The notes below the pieces were generated by a model. The model was given only the letters and a program-made list of their open reading frames with translations. It ran no database searches and had not been told where the DNA came from. From Sphingopyxis sp. HIX (GTDB taxonomy: Bacteria > Pseudomonadota > Alphaproteobacteria > Sphingomonadales > Sphingomonadaceae), in assembly GCF_001468285.1 (NCBI RefSeq), contig NZ_LNSB01000001.1:124001-188000 (forward strand): a DNA stretch of 64,000 nt, read 5' to 3'. Every line of letters begins with the position of its first letter. Within the stretch, counting starts at the first letter, position 1. Positions 21,786 through 31,247 of the stretch are shown one piece after another. The position numbers and the translations under genes are program-made.

Positions 21786-24700
21786 ATGAACTTCAAGAAT
21801 ATCTCGGCCTGGTCCATCCGGAACCCGATCCCGCCGCTCGTCATGTTCTTCGGTCTGACGGTGGCGGGCATCGTCTCCTTCCTCATGATGGGGGTCCAGA
21901 GCGATCCCGACATCGATTTTCCGGGCGCCATCGTCATCATCGCCCAGCCGGGCGCCGCGCCCACCGAACTCGAAACGCAGGTCACGCAGCGTGTCGAGGC
22001 GGCGGTGCGGACGATCGAGGGGATCGACGAGCTCAATTCGACGGTTACCGAAGGCCAGTCGCAGACCTTCGTCCAGTTCGCGATCGGCACGCCGATCGAC
22101 CGGGCGGTGACTGACATTCGCGACAAGATCACCCAGATCCGCAGCAACCTGCCGAACGGCATCCTCGAACCGCAGGTTATCCGCCTCTCTACCTCGGGCA
22201 ACACGCTTGCCTATTGGTCGGCTTCGGCCACCGATATGACGCTCGAGGAATTGAGCTGGTATGTCGACAATGTCGTCGCGAAGCGGCTGATCGCGGTCCC
22301 CGGCATGGGCGACGCCTATCGCCGGGGCGGCGTCAGCCGCGAAATCCGCGTCATCCTCAACCCCGAACGCATGCGCGCCTACGGCCTTACCGCCGCCGCG
22401 GTGAACACCCAGCTCGTCCAGCTCAATGTCAATGCGGCCGGCGGCCGGATGGAGGTCGCGGGCTCCGAGCAGGCGGTGCGTATCCTCGGGAACGCGAGCA
22501 GCGCCAACGCGCTCGGCGAGACGCTAATCTCGGTCGGGACGAACCGGACCGTGCGCCTCGCCGATATCGCCGAGGTCAAGGATCTCTACGCCGAGCAGCG
22601 CTCGGTCTCGAAGCAGGACGGGCGGCAGGTGCTGACCTTCGGCTTCGAGCGCGCCAAGGGCGCCTCGGATGTGACCGTCTATGACGCTGCGGTCGAGGAG
22701 CTGCGAAAACTCGAGAAGGAAAACCCCAAGGTCAAATTCACCGAGCTGTTCAGCGATATCGAATATACCAAAGGCCAATATCATTCGGCGATCAATGCGA
22801 TGGTCGAGGGCGCGATCCTCGCGGTCGTCGTCGTCTTCCTTTTCTTGCGCGACTGGCGGGCGACGTTGATCTCGGCGCTCGCCATCCCGCTGTCGGCGGT
22901 CCCGACCTTCCTGTTCATGGACCTCATGGGCTTCTCGCTCAACATGATGACCTTGCTCGCGCTCAGCCTCGTTGCCGGCGTGCTGGTCGACGATGCGATC
23001 GTCGAGATCGAGAATATCGTGCGCCACATGCGGATGGGCAAATCGGCCTATCAGGCCTCGATCGATGCGGCCGACGAGATCGGCCTCGCGGTGCTCGCGA
23101 CAACCATGACGATCGTCGCGGTGTTCCTGCCGGTCGGGCTGATGCCGGGCGTCGCCGGGCAATATTTCAAGAATTTCGGACTGACGGTCGTGGCCGCGGT
23201 GCTGATGAGCCTCGCGGTCGCGCGCATGATCACACCCATGCTCGCCGCCTATTTTCTCTCTGCGCAGGGTCCGCAAAAGCATGGCGAGGGCCCGCTGATC
23301 GACACCTATATGCGCATCTTGCGCTGGAGCCTCGACACCAGCGGGGCCGCTGCCGCGCGTGCGCGCGGCGGGCGCTGGAAATGGCTCGGTTACATCAAGG
23401 ACCATCGCGTCTGGGTGGTCGGCATCGGTGTGCTGGCGCTCTTTGCGACCATTTTCAGCTTCTCGCTGCTCCCGATGACCTTCCAGCCGTCGATCGATTC
23501 CGACACGAGCCGCGTGGCCATCCAGCTCGCCCCGGGCGCAACGCTCGAACAGACCGAGGCAGTGGCCGACGAGGTGACCGATCTCATGAAGCGCGACCCG
23601 CTCGTCGAATCCGCCCTGTCGCGGATCGATGTCGGCACGGCGACGGTCTATCTGAAATTGCGCAAGGACCGCGAGCTGACCTCGACCGAGTTCGAAAAGG
23701 ACCGCGCGCCGCGGCTAGCGCAGGTTCCCGATGCCCGAATCAACTTCCAGTCGCAGCATGGCGGCGGCGGCGGCAGCAGCCGCGACATCTCGATCACGCT
23801 CGGCAGCGACGACCCGAAGAAGCTCGAAGATGTCGGCAACCGGCTGCTTGCCGAGATGGCCCGCGTGAAGGAAATCCGGTCGCCGCGTGTCGAGGGCAAT
23901 CTTCAGCGCCCCGAGATCGTCATTCGCCCGCGCTTCGCGCTCGCGGCGCAGCTCGGCGTGACGACGCAGGCGCTCAGCCAGTCGATCCGCGTCGCGACAT
24001 TGGGCGAGATCGACCAGAATAGCGCGAAATTCTCGCTGTCCGACCGGCAAATCCCCGTTCGCGTCGCGCTTGCGGAAACCGCGCGCGAGCGGCTCGATAC
24101 GCTGCGCAATATGCCTGTTCCGACCCGGAACGGGGGAACGGTGCCGCTCTCGGTTGTGGCCGAGATCGGCTTCGGCGCCGGCCCGACCCAGATCAATCGG
24201 ACCAACCAGGTGCGCCAGCTCACCATCGGGGCCGACCTGGCTCCGGGTCTCGTGACCGGTCAGGCGATGGACAAGGTCGAGGCGCTGCCGGCGCTCAAGG
24301 CGCTGCCCGCCGGGGTCACGCGGCTGGTACTCGGGAGCGCCAAGTGGCAGGCCGAGATGCTGCGCAACTTCGCGATCGCGGTCGTATCGGGGATTTTTCT
24401 CGTGCTCGCTGTGCTGATCCTACTCTATCGCAAGATCATCCCGCCCTTCGTCAACATGGGCTCGCTTCTGCTCGCCCCGCTCGGCGGGGCGGTCGCGTTG
24501 CTGCTGACGGGCTATCCGCTCTCGCTTCCCGTGTTCATCGGCGTGCTGATGCTGCTCGGTATCGTCGGCAAGAACAGCATCCTTCTCGTCGACTTCGCGA
24601 TCGAGGAAATGGCGTCGGGGGTGCCGCGCGACGAGGCGATTGTCGACGCCGGACACAAGCGCGCGCAGCCGATCCTGATGACCACGGTCGCGATGGTCGC

Positions 24701-24965
24701 GGGCATGATCCCGACCGCGCTGTCGCTCACCGGCGACGGCGCATGGCGCGCGCCGATGGCGGTCACGGTGATCGGCGGGCTCATCCTGTCGACGATGCTG
24801 ACACTGCTGATCGTGCCGGCGTCCTTCAGCCTCGCGGCGGGCTTCGAACGCCGGATGGTCCCGCGCTTGCGCCGCTGGTTCACGACGGGCGGCGCGCACG
24901 CCGACCCATCGCCTGCGGGCGTCACCGACATCGGCGCGGGGCAAAGCCCGGCGGCCGATCGATAG
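21786..24965 (+). CDS. HAE1-like RND efflux permease without local adaptor
   Basis: A 1059-aa RND permease of the hydrophobe/amphiphile (AcrB-like) class rather than the metal class. TM4 carries VAGVLVDDAIVEIENIVRHM, with the paired Asp of drug pumps. It keeps RND symmetry, with two large periplasmic loops and a duplicated fold. ATG 21786 has a GGGGGAG tract just upstream. No adaptor or channel gene adjoins it; it may recruit a distant adaptor and TolC. The gene lies 44 bases after the P1B-4 ATPase and 13 bases before the SRPBCC-DsbB-DsbA genes, so all may share one transcript. Confidence 0.9.
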   Translation: MNFKNISAWSIRNPIPPLVMFFGLTVAGIVSFLMMGVQSDPDIDFPGAIVIIAQPGAAPTELETQVTQRVEAAVRTIEGIDELNSTVTEGQSQTFVQFAIGTPIDRAVTDIRDKITQIRSNLPNGILEPQVIRLSTSGNTLAYWSASATDMTLEELSWYVDNVVAKRLIAVPGMGDAYRRGGVSREIRVILNPERMRAYGLTAAAVNTQLVQLNVNAAGGRMEVAGSEQAVRILGNASSANALGETLISVGTNRTVRLADIAEVKDLYAEQRSVSKQDGRQVLTFGFERAKGASDVTVYDAAVEELRKLEKENPKVKFTELFSDIEYTKGQYHSAINAMVEGAILAVVVVFLFLRDWRATLISALAIPLSAVPTFLFMDLMGFSLNMMTLLALSLVAGVLVDDAIVEIENIVRHMRMGKSAYQASIDAADEIGLAVLATTMTIVAVFLPVGLMPGVAGQYFKNFGLTVVAAVLMSLAVARMITPMLAAYFLSAQGPQKHGEGPLIDTYMRILRWSLDTSGAAAARARGGRWKWLGYIKDHRVWVVGIGVLALFATIFSFSLLPMTFQPSIDSDTSRVAIQLAPGATLEQTEAVADEVTDLMKRDPLVESALSRIDVGTATVYLKLRKDRELTSTEFEKDRAPRLAQVPDARINFQSQHGGGGGSSRDISITLGSDDPKKLEDVGNRLLAEMARVKEIRSPRVEGNLQRPEIVIRPRFALAAQLGVTTQALSQSIRVATLGEIDQNSAKFSLSDRQIPVRVALAETARERLDTLRNMPVPTRNGGTVPLSVVAEIGFGAGPTQINRTNQVRQLTIGADLAPGLVTGQAMDKVEALPALKALPAGVTRLVLGSAKWQAEMLRNFAIAVVSGIFLVLAVLILLYRKIIPPFVNMGSLLLAPLGGAVALLLTGYPLSLPVFIGVLMLLGIVGKNSILLVDFAIEEMASGVPRDEAIVDAGHKRAQPILMTTVAMVAGMIPTALSLTGDGAWRAPMAVTVIGGLILSTMLTLLIVPASFSLAAGFERRMVPRLRRWFTTGGAHADPSPAGVTDIGAGQSPAADR

Positions 24966-24978
24966 AGGAGTTAAGCTG

Positions 24979-25464
24979 ATGGAGTTCGAGCGGGAGCATG
25001 ACCTCCCCTATAGTCCGGAGCAGATATGGGCGGTCCTCGGCGATTTCGAGAACCACCGGATCTGGAATCCCTATGTCCGGATCGAGCAGCTTGCCGAGGA
25101 CCCGATCGCGATCCGCTATTCGATGCGCATGGATCCGCACAAGCCCAAGTTTCTCGAAGTCTCCGCGGCGGTGCTCTCCGCGCGCCCGGGCGAGGAGCTG
25201 ATACTCGACGTCAAGCCGAGCTTCATCCTCCAGTTCGAGGAGAGTTATATCCTGACGCCGACGGCGAGCGGGACGAAGTTCGTTCACCGCTATCGTTGCC
25301 GCGGGCCCTTTGCCTGGCTCCGGCTTCCCGGCATCAAGACCAGCTTCCAGCGAATGATCGCGTCGATCGACGGCATCCTGCTCAGCTACCTCAAGTCCAA
25401 ATACAGCAAGCCGCCACCGCCGCCGCGACGGCCCAAGTCCAAGTTCAAAGGTGGCCGGCGATGA
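24979..25464 (+). CDS. SRPBCC domain protein B
   Basis: A 161-aa START-fold protein (DLPYSPEQIWAVLGDFENHRIWNPYV at the N terminus) with a basic Pro-rich C terminus (PPPPPRRPKSKFKGGRR). It is related to the SRPBCC protein at 18540. The stop overlaps dsbB as ATGA, so the two are translationally coupled. Ligand unknown; coupling to disulfide genes suggests an envelope-stress link (inference). Confidence 0.85.
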   Translation: MEFEREHDLPYSPEQIWAVLGDFENHRIWNPYVRIEQLAEDPIAIRYSMRMDPHKPKFLEVSAAVLSARPGEELILDVKPSFILQFEESYILTPTASGTKFVHRYRCRGPFAWLRLPGIKTSFQRMIASIDGILLSYLKSKYSKPPPPPRRPKSKFKGGRR

Positions 25465-25895
25465 CGAGCTTTCCGCTGCTCGCGCCGCACAAATGGCGTC
25501 CGCTCGGCGCGGCCTGGGCAATCGCCCTCCTGTCGAGCCTGGCCGTCCTCTTCGTCGGCGAGGTCATGGGCCAGGCGCCGTGCGACCTCTGCTGGTTCCA
25601 GCGTAGCTTCATGTTCCCGCTTGCGATCATTCTCGGCATCGCGGCGTTCAGGTCGGACCGCGCCATCGTTCCTTATGGGCTGGCGCTGGCTGCGGGCGGT
25701 GGTCTCGTCGCTTTCTATCATAGCCTGCTCTACGTCGGCGTCATTCCGGCCCCGATCGTCCCCTGCACCGGCGGTCCATCATGCTCGGGAGAGAGCATGG
25801 CAATCGGAGGCGTGCCGCTGCCCCTCCCGTCGCTGACCGCGTTCGCGCTCATCCTCACCCTCTTGCTCAACTTCCAAAGGAGACTGAAATCATGA
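25461..25895 (+). CDS. dsbB: DsbB-family disulfide bond formation protein
   Basis: A 144-aa inner-membrane protein with four predicted helices that passes electrons from DsbA to quinone. It has the periplasmic CxxC pair CDLCWFQ and a second cysteine pair (C-TGGPS-C) in the loop before the last helix. The start overlaps the SRPBCC stop, and the stop overlaps the thioredoxin-like gene (ATGA). It is probably a dedicated partner of the downstream DsbA-like protein. Confidence 0.88.
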   Translation: MTSFPLLAPHKWRPLGAAWAIALLSSLAVLFVGEVMGQAPCDLCWFQRSFMFPLAIILGIAAFRSDRAIVPYGLALAAGGGLVAFYHSLLYVGVIPAPIVPCTGGPSCSGESMAIGGVPLPLPSLTAFALILTLLLNFQRRLKS

Positions 25896-26536
25896 ACAAA
25901 CGCATCGGAGTGGTGGCCACGCTTGTCGTTTCCGCACTCGCTTTCACCGGCGGCGCGATGCTCTACAGCGGAACCGCCGAGGGCGAACCCACGAAGAAGG
26001 TCGTGGCGGGGCCCGTCGACAGCCTCATTCGCCCGCATTCGCCGATCATCGGACCGAAAAATGCCCCGGTCACCATCGTCGAATTTTTCGACCCGTCGTG
26101 CGAGGCCTGCCGCGCCTTCTATCCCACGGTGAAGGGCATCGTTGCCAAATATCCCAAGGATGTGCGTCTCGTTATGCGCTACCTGCCGCTGCACCCCGGC
26201 TCGGCCGAGGCGATCGTGATCCTCGAAGCCGCCCGCGTCCAGGGCAAGCTCGAGCCGGTGACGGCCGCCCTGCTCGAAGCGCAGCCCGAATGGCACGACG
26301 GCAAGATGGACGGTGCCTGGGCGGCCGCCGAGAAGGCCGGCCTCAATGTCGCGAAGGCGCGCGCGATGCCGACAACCGATGCGATGGCCTGGATGGAGCA
26401 GGACATCGCCGACGCGCGTGCGGTCGGCGTCCGGGGCACGCCGACCTTCTTCGTCAATGGCGAGATGCTCGTCCAGCCGAGCCCCGAACAGGTCGAGGCC
26501 CGAGTCCAGGCCGCGGTAGCGGCAAAGGGCAAATGA
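25892..26536 (+). CDS. DsbA-family thiol oxidoreductase
   Basis: A 214-aa exported thioredoxin-fold oxidase with an N-terminal membrane anchor or signal (VVATLVVSALAFTGGAML), active site DPSCEACRAF (CEAC) and the cis-Pro loop GVRGTPTFFVNG. ATG 25892, after AAAGGAG, overlaps the dsbB stop. With DsbB it forms a redox pair, probably oxidising or protecting thiols in envelope metal proteins. The CEAC dipeptide differs from CPHC and is nearer the BdbD/DsbA-like clade. Confidence 0.9.
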   Translation: MNKRIGVVATLVVSALAFTGGAMLYSGTAEGEPTKKVVAGPVDSLIRPHSPIIGPKNAPVTIVEFFDPSCEACRAFYPTVKGIVAKYPKDVRLVMRYLPLHPGSAEAIVILEAARVQGKLEPVTAALLEAQPEWHDGKMDGAWAAAEKAGLNVAKARAMPTTDAMAWMEQDIADARAVGVRGTPTFFVNGEMLVQPSPEQVEARVQAAVAAKGK

Positions 26537-26542
26537 GGGCCC

Positions 26543-26577
26543 GCACCCGTCCCGCTTCGTCCACGCGGGACGGGTGC
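26543..26577 (+). terminator. strong hairpin after the SRPBCC-DsbB-DsbA operon
   Basis: Perfect 13-bp stem, GCACCCGTCCCGC (26543-26555) and GCGGGACGGGTGC (26565-26577), with a 9-base loop, seven bases after the DsbA stop. It is positioned as the operon terminator, though no T-run follows. Confidence 0.7.
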
Positions 26578-26727
26578 CCACCATGCGGCGCGATACTGTC
26601 TCTCCCGCCATCGGCCTGTCGCATGGAGACGCCGGGTCACCGTCCGATCGGCAGCATCGGAGCCAATATTCACAGCGCATTCAAACATGAAGGGGGATTT
26701 TGAACGCCACGAAAAGGAGAGACTGAC

Positions 26728-27033
26728 ATGCGAAAACTGATGACGATCGCGGCCGCGATGCTCGCCTTCGCGCTCCCCGGAACAGCGCTTGCCCAGCACC
26801 ATGGCGATCGCGGGGGATATAGCCGCGGACATGACGCGCCACGTGGTCATGACCGCGACTATCGTTCCTCACGCCACGGCGTGCCCAATTATGGCTATGA
26901 TCGTGGCTATCGTGGCTACGATCCCTACTACCGCGGCCATGATCGCCGCTATGAACGGCGGGACCGCTACGAGCGGCGCTATCAGAAGCGCCGGATGCAC
27001 CACCATCACCGCGGGCGTCACTGGCGCGGCTAG
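26728..27033 (+). CDS. small secreted Arg/Tyr/His-rich protein
   Basis: A 101-aa protein with a clear signal peptide (MTIAAAMLAFALPGTALAQ), then a low-complexity body of Tyr-Arg-Gly-His repeats (RGYDPYYRGHDRRYERRD) ending MHHHHRGRHWRG. GGAGA precedes ATG 26728. The His clusters suggest metal binding in the periplasm. It lacks the W-x-G-x-x-L-P core of RcnB proteins, so that name is not used. It faces the methyltransferase gene tail to tail. Confidence 0.7.
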   Translation: MRKLMTIAAAMLAFALPGTALAQHHGDRGGYSRGHDAPRGHDRDYRSSRHGVPNYGYDRGYRGYDPYYRGHDRRYERRDRYERRYQKRRMHHHHRGRHWRG

Positions 27034-27060
27034 CCGCGACCGCGCGGGCCGGGCGAGAAA

Positions 27061-27720
27061 CTACCGCTTCGCCCCATAGATTGAAATCGAGCCGGTCGGC
27101 GTCGGGATGACTCTCATCTCTTCGACCGCCTCGAAACCCGCGGCTTTAAGGATCACCGGGACGCAGCCCTTAGCGTTGGGTTCGGTATATTCGAACCCGT
27201 CGAGCAGCTGGATCTGTCGAAAAAGCATGCGCATCAGCAGCGAGCGCTGCTCGCCATAGTCGGCTATGAAAAGGGTCCCGCCCGGCCTCAGGAGCCTGAA
27301 CATCTGCGCGGCAATCGCTTCCTTAACGGCCATCGGGCACTGGTGAAGGACCAGGCTCGATACGATCTTGTCGCATTGCCGGAGTGCGTCGATGCCGTCC
27401 AGCTCGTCGCCCATAGCCTCGAACCATCGAATCTCGGCATCGGCAACCTCAGCCTTGGCGCGCGCGATTTCCAGCACGGCGGGGTCGGGATCGACCGCCA
27501 GAACGATGCTCTCCGGCGCCGCCTGCTTGAGGGCGATCGCAAAGGTTCCCGTGCCGCACCCGATATCGACGATCCGCTCGCCCGGCCGCGGTTCGGCGAA
27601 GCGCAGCAAGTCGCTTCGCCATCTTTTCTCTCTGGTCATGAGGGCTATGGCGGCATCGTAGCGGTCGAGCGATCCGCTCTTGCCGAGTGCCGGGACGAAG
27701 TCTCTGTGTGCGTCTGACAT
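27061..27720 (-). CDS. class I SAM-dependent methyltransferase (copy 1)
   Basis: A 219-aa Rossmann-fold methyltransferase: SAM motif VDIGCGTGTFAIALKQ near residue 51 and acidic VDPDPAVLE. It shares a long C-terminal signature with the protein at 49346 (ADYGEQRS-x-LMR, then LDG...T-x-PNA-x-G, and TPTG-x-I). Substrate unknown. It lies 47 bases downstream of an AraC regulator on the same strand, the same order as the second copy. Confidence 0.88.
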   Translation of the reverse strand: MSDAHRDFVPALGKSGSLDRYDAAIALMTREKRWRSDLLRFAEPRPGERIVDIGCGTGTFAIALKQAAPESIVLAVDPDPAVLEIARAKAEVADAEIRWFEAMGDELDGIDALRQCDKIVSSLVLHQCPMAVKEAIAAQMFRLLRPGGTLFIADYGEQRSLLMRMLFRQIQLLDGFEYTEPNAKGCVPVILKAAGFEAVEEMRVIPTPTGSISIYGAKR

Positions 27721-27767
27721 GATGCGCCTCTACCAGGCGCGATCACGCACCGGCTTGAACGGAGAGG

Positions 27768-28457
27768 CTATGATTCGATGAAAAGGTCGCTTGCCCGGAT
27801 ACCGAACATCGCCTTGATCGTGCGGGCGAAATGCGCGCTGTCGCTGAACCCTGCCATGTGTGCGGCCTCGGTCGCGCTGCGGCGCATTCCCAATTCGTCG
27901 AAGGCGATAATCAACCTTCGCCAGAGCACAAAGCGCTGGAAGGGCATGCCGATCTCGGCGGCAAAGAGATGCCGGAAGCGGCCGAGCGAAAGGCGGCTCT
28001 CCTCCGCCACAGCCGCGAGACGGACAGAGCCCATGGGGATCAGGCGGTCAATCGAGGCGGCGGCGCGGGTGATGCGCGGATCGAGCGGGGGTCGGGCGCC
28101 TCGCGTGAGCCAGTTTTTCCAGAAGGACCGCTGTCCCGGCAGCGCGACATGAATCGGATCGGAGCAGATCAGCCGGTCTTTCAGATCTACCGGCGGACCG
28201 AAGACCACTGTCGGCTCGACGAACCATAATTCAGCCGTGGGCGCGGGGAGCAGCCGGTGCACGGTATCGGGTTCGATGAGCAAGCAACGCCCCGACAGGC
28301 GCGCGCCATCAGCATCGACCACGGTAAGCGGCTCGGCACAAAACACTGCCTGCGCCGCAAAATGGCGGTGCGCGGCGGCATCGCCAACCGAACCCGACCA
28401 GAGAGCATGATAGTCGCCGAGGCTAAGTCGGCCGTTCCAGTTGGACGTTTCGGGCAT
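27768..28457 (-). CDS. AraC-family transcriptional regulator (copy 1)
   Basis: A 229-aa regulator with an N-terminal cupin-like sensing half and a C-terminal double HTH (RLAAVAEESRLSLGRFRHLFAAE, then EAAHMAGFSDSAHFARTIKAMFG). It is short for AraC (usually 250-300). It reads into the methyltransferase and probably controls it. Its effector is unknown. The ribosome site at ATG 28457 is weak. Confidence 0.85.
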   Translation of the reverse strand: MPETSNWNGRLSLGDYHALWSGSVGDAAAHRHFAAQAVFCAEPLTVVDADGARLSGRCLLIEPDTVHRLLPAPTAELWFVEPTVVFGPPVDLKDRLICSDPIHVALPGQRSFWKNWLTRGARPPLDPRITRAAASIDRLIPMGSVRLAAVAEESRLSLGRFRHLFAAEIGMPFQRFVLWRRLIIAFDELGMRRSATEAAHMAGFSDSAHFARTIKAMFGIRASDLFIES

Positions 28458-28583
28458 CGGGTCGCAATAGCAGGCCTAACTCGTGTGCGTAACGGGCGCC
28501 GGGTAAGCACTCTGGCTCGGAGGCTCTTTTCGGAAGCCGTCTTACGGCCAAGGAGGAGTGCGCCGACCCCGTGATGATTCCCC

Positions 28584-30530
28584 TCATCGACCGGGCGCTG
28601 TCTCGATGCGGCGATGTTGCCGACTGTTGTAACGATAGCCGATCCAGAGGATTGCAAGCGCGAGAAGCTGGAGCAACAACGGTTCGAGCGAAGGAAATAT
28701 CCCCATCGCCGGGAAGCGGGGAAAATGAGCTAGCGGGGTGATGCCGAGGAGGCCGGCTTCCTGTAGCGCGCCCGCGCCCTTGCCGGCCAGGACAACCGCG
28801 AGGATAGCGATGAGCGAAGAGCTGTAAGCGAAAAATCTTCCGATCGGCAGGACCCGGCTGTAACGAAGCATGACCCATGCGATTGCTGCCAGGATCACCA
28901 CTGCGGTTCCGGCTCCGGCGGCGATCGCGCTGCGGCTTCCTTGCGCGGCGAGAGCTGCGAAAAACAGGATGGTCTCAAAGACTTCCCGATAGACCACGAG
29001 GAAAGCGAGCCCGAACAGGAACCAGGCCGAGCGACGTGAAAGCGCTTTGCCCATCGCTTCGCGAATATAGCGCTGCCAGCTCTCCGCATGTGACTTTCCG
29101 TGCATCCAGATGCCGACCCAGACGAGAACGACTGCGGCGAAAAGCGAGCCAAATCCCTCTGTCAACTCGCGGTTCGCTCCGCTGATCGAGATTGCATAGG
29201 TCGCGACTGCCCAGGTTGCGCCGCCGGCTGCCAGGGCTGCGATCCAGCCGCCATGGACATAGGGTAGGACCTCAGGCCGTTCGGCCTTTCGTAAGAAAGC
29301 GATCATCGCCACGATGATCAGAAGCGCTTCGAGACCCTCGCGCAGCAAGATGGTAAGCGCCCCGACAAAGGTCGATGCGTCGCTGGCTGCATCGGGAGAC
29401 AGTGCAGCTTCGGCATCGGCGAAAAGGGTTTCGACTGCGGCGGCTTTACCCGCGACCGCATCGACCGGCACACCTCGCGCGATGGACACGCGATAATCGG
29501 ACATCGCGGATTCGATTTGCGCCATAAGGGCGGAATCGCGCGTCGTCAGGATCGGCTCAATCGGTTCGAAACCGTCGAGATAGGCGGACAGCGCGAGACG
29601 CTCTGCCTCGCTCCGATTTCCCTTGCGGTACGCGGCAAGGCTTTGCGCCAATTTGTCACGGGCAACCGCAAGCGTCGCGGGCGAAGCGGTTGTCAATGCT
29701 TGGGGATCTGAGCGCAAATAGGCGGTAAGCGCGTCGGCCTGCTCCGATCCCAGCCCACGACCAAGCACTTCCGGGCTGAGACTCGTGAAGGCTTGCAGGT
29801 CGGGGACCAGTTCGCGCGCCGCAGGGGTCTGGTTCCAGACACGCCGGCCGGCTGCGACGTCGCGAAAGGCAAATCCACCGGCATAGGCTGCTACCGCCCA
29901 GCGGTCGTCGGAGGGCAAATGGGCAAAACTGGGCATGGACGTGCCTTCGAGCCCCTGTCCTATCACCTGATAGAGCGCGAACAGACTGCGCTTGCGAGCG
30001 CGTCCGGCGTCGGTGAAATCGATAGGTGCCGGGTCGAGCCCCTTGGCCTGAGGTCCATTGCCATCGCCGCGCGCGCCGTGACAGCTGGCGCAATTTTCCA
30101 GATAGACTTGGGCTCCGCGCCGGGGATCTGGAGCGTTGCGCGGCGCGAGGGGCACAGGGTAGGCGGCGAGGAGGTCCGCCGCGAGTCCGCGCGCCTGGCC
30201 AGCCACCTTGCCGGGGTCCGCCTTCGATGCGATCGCCGTCTGGAGTTGTCCCGCTTCACTGACAAGGCGAGCCCGCGCCGGGGATACCGGAAGCGCTTCG
30301 ATCCCCTTGCGAACGGTGGCGGAAAACTCGGTCATCTCGGCATATTCGACCGTGCTCGTCACCGCGCCATTCGAGACCGCTCCACCATAGTCGACCGCAA
30401 CATAGTCCAGCAGGCGCCAGATGGTCTGGACTTCGCCGGCATCAGTGCGGGCCTGTGCCGTCGGCACGACGAGGCCGCAGATTGCAGCGAGCGCGATCAG
30501 CAGAGAGAGAAAGCGGCGGGCGGGGGGCAT
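28584..30530 (-). CDS. cytochrome c-FTR1 family permease (PbrT-like)
   Basis: A 648-aa fusion. It has a signal peptide, a c-type heme domain (heme site CASCH near residue 150; later Met candidates for the sixth ligand), a helical linker, then a seven-helix FTR1 permease with the two metal motifs REGLE and REVFE. This architecture occurs in iron permeases and in PbrT, the Pb(II) uptake protein of pbr operons. It sits 5 bases after a CDF exporter under a MerR-type promoter, which favours the PbrT reading over iron uptake (inference). Confidence 0.9.
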   Translation of the reverse strand: MPPARRFLSLLIALAAICGLVVPTAQARTDAGEVQTIWRLLDYVAVDYGGAVSNGAVTSTVEYAEMTEFSATVRKGIEALPVSPARARLVSEAGQLQTAIASKADPGKVAGQARGLAADLLAAYPVPLAPRNAPDPRRGAQVYLENCASCHGARGDGNGPQAKGLDPAPIDFTDAGRARKRSLFALYQVIGQGLEGTSMPSFAHLPSDDRWAVAAYAGGFAFRDVAAGRRVWNQTPAARELVPDLQAFTSLSPEVLGRGLGSEQADALTAYLRSDPQALTTASPATLAVARDKLAQSLAAYRKGNRSEAERLALSAYLDGFEPIEPILTTRDSALMAQIESAMSDYRVSIARGVPVDAVAGKAAAVETLFADAEAALSPDAASDASTFVGALTILLREGLEALLIIVAMIAFLRKAERPEVLPYVHGGWIAALAAGGATWAVATYAISISGANRELTEGFGSLFAAVVLVWVGIWMHGKSHAESWQRYIREAMGKALSRRSAWFLFGLAFLVVYREVFETILFFAALAAQGSRSAIAAGAGTAVVILAAIAWVMLRYSRVLPIGRFFAYSSSLIAILAVVLAGKGAGALQEAGLLGITPLAHFPRFPAMGIFPSLEPLLLQLLALAILWIGYRYNSRQHRRIETAPGR

Positions 30531-30535
30531 TGGCC

Positions 30536-31177
30536 CTATTGTCCGGGCACAGTCGACAGTTCGCGCAATTCGGTCCGCGCGCTGCGTAGAATCTCATAGG
30601 CCGAATGCAGGAAAAGCGTGGCAATGATGGCGGCGACTGCAAGGTCGGGCCAGGCTTGCCCGGTCCATGCGACGAGGCCGGCGGCGATGATCACCGCCAC
30701 ATTGGCGATCGCGTCGTTGCGGCTGAACAGCCACACCGCCCGGACATTGGCGTCGCCTTCGCGGAACCGCGAGAGGACCGCGGCCGAGGTGAGGTTGACG
30801 AGGAGGGCGGCGGCGCCGATGCCGCCCATCAGCTCGGCTTCGGGCGGAACCGCGGTCAGGGCACGCCACAGCGCGACGCCGATGACCCCTATGCCAAGCG
30901 ACAGCAGGAACAGGCCTTGGGCTAAGGCGATACGCGTGCGGGCGAGCGCAGTCCAGCCTATCGCGACGAGGCCGGCCAACGTGATCGTGCCGTCGCCGAT
31001 AAAGTCGAGCGAGTCGGCTTTCAGCGCCTGGCTGTTGGCGATGAACCCGCCGACGATCTCGATCGCGCCGAAGCCGAGATTGAGAATTACGACGATCCAC
31101 AAGGCCCTTCGATAGGCGGGATCGCGTTCGGCCCTGACGGTGTCGCCCGTGCAGCCGCAATTGCTGTCGTTGCTCAT
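30536..31177 (-). CDS. short CDF-family cation transporter
   Basis: A 213-aa inner-membrane CDF protein with no C-terminal cytoplasmic domain. It has a Cys motif at the N terminus (NCGCTG), D-x3-D in TM2 (SLDFIGD) and FSRNDAIAN in TM5, the same substitution of the usual His as in the CDF at 4179. It is expected to export Pb, Cd, Zn or Co. It is the first gene after the operator at 31192-31210 and faces its probable MerR regulator. Confidence 0.87.
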   Translation of the reverse strand: MSNDSNCGCTGDTVRAERDPAYRRALWIVVILNLGFGAIEIVGGFIANSQALKADSLDFIGDGTITLAGLVAIGWTALARTRIALAQGLFLLSLGIGVIGVALWRALTAVPPEAELMGGIGAAALLVNLTSAAVLSRFREGDANVRAVWLFSRNDAIANVAVIIAAGLVAWTGQAWPDLAVAAIIATLFLHSAYEILRSARTELRELSTVPGQ

Positions 31178-31183
31178 TCCCCT

Positions 31184-31214
31184 GTTCTACATTCTACAGT
31201 AACTGTAGAAGCAA
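31184..31214 (-). promoter_or_regulatory. MerR-type operator/promoter, CDF-FTR1 unit
   Basis: Perfect 9-bp inverted repeat TTCTACAGT (31192-31200) and ACTGTAGAA (31202-31210) with one base between. On the minus strand -35 TTGCTT (31214-31209) and -10 TAGAAC (31189-31184) are 19 bases apart, the MerR-family spacing. It drives the CDF gene and lies between it and the divergent merR. Confidence 0.85.
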
Positions 31215-31247
31215 GCTGAAATCGAAACGAGACTGAGAGGAAGGGAG

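Noticed and set aside
26728..27033. RcnB assignment for the small secreted Arg/Tyr/His protein
   Set aside because: The conserved W-G-LP core and the final membrane-proximal motif of RcnB are not visible.
28584..30530. Simple iron permease reading of the cytochrome c-FTR1 protein
   Set aside because: Not excluded, but the MerR-type promoter and CDF partner fit a PbrT-like metal module better.
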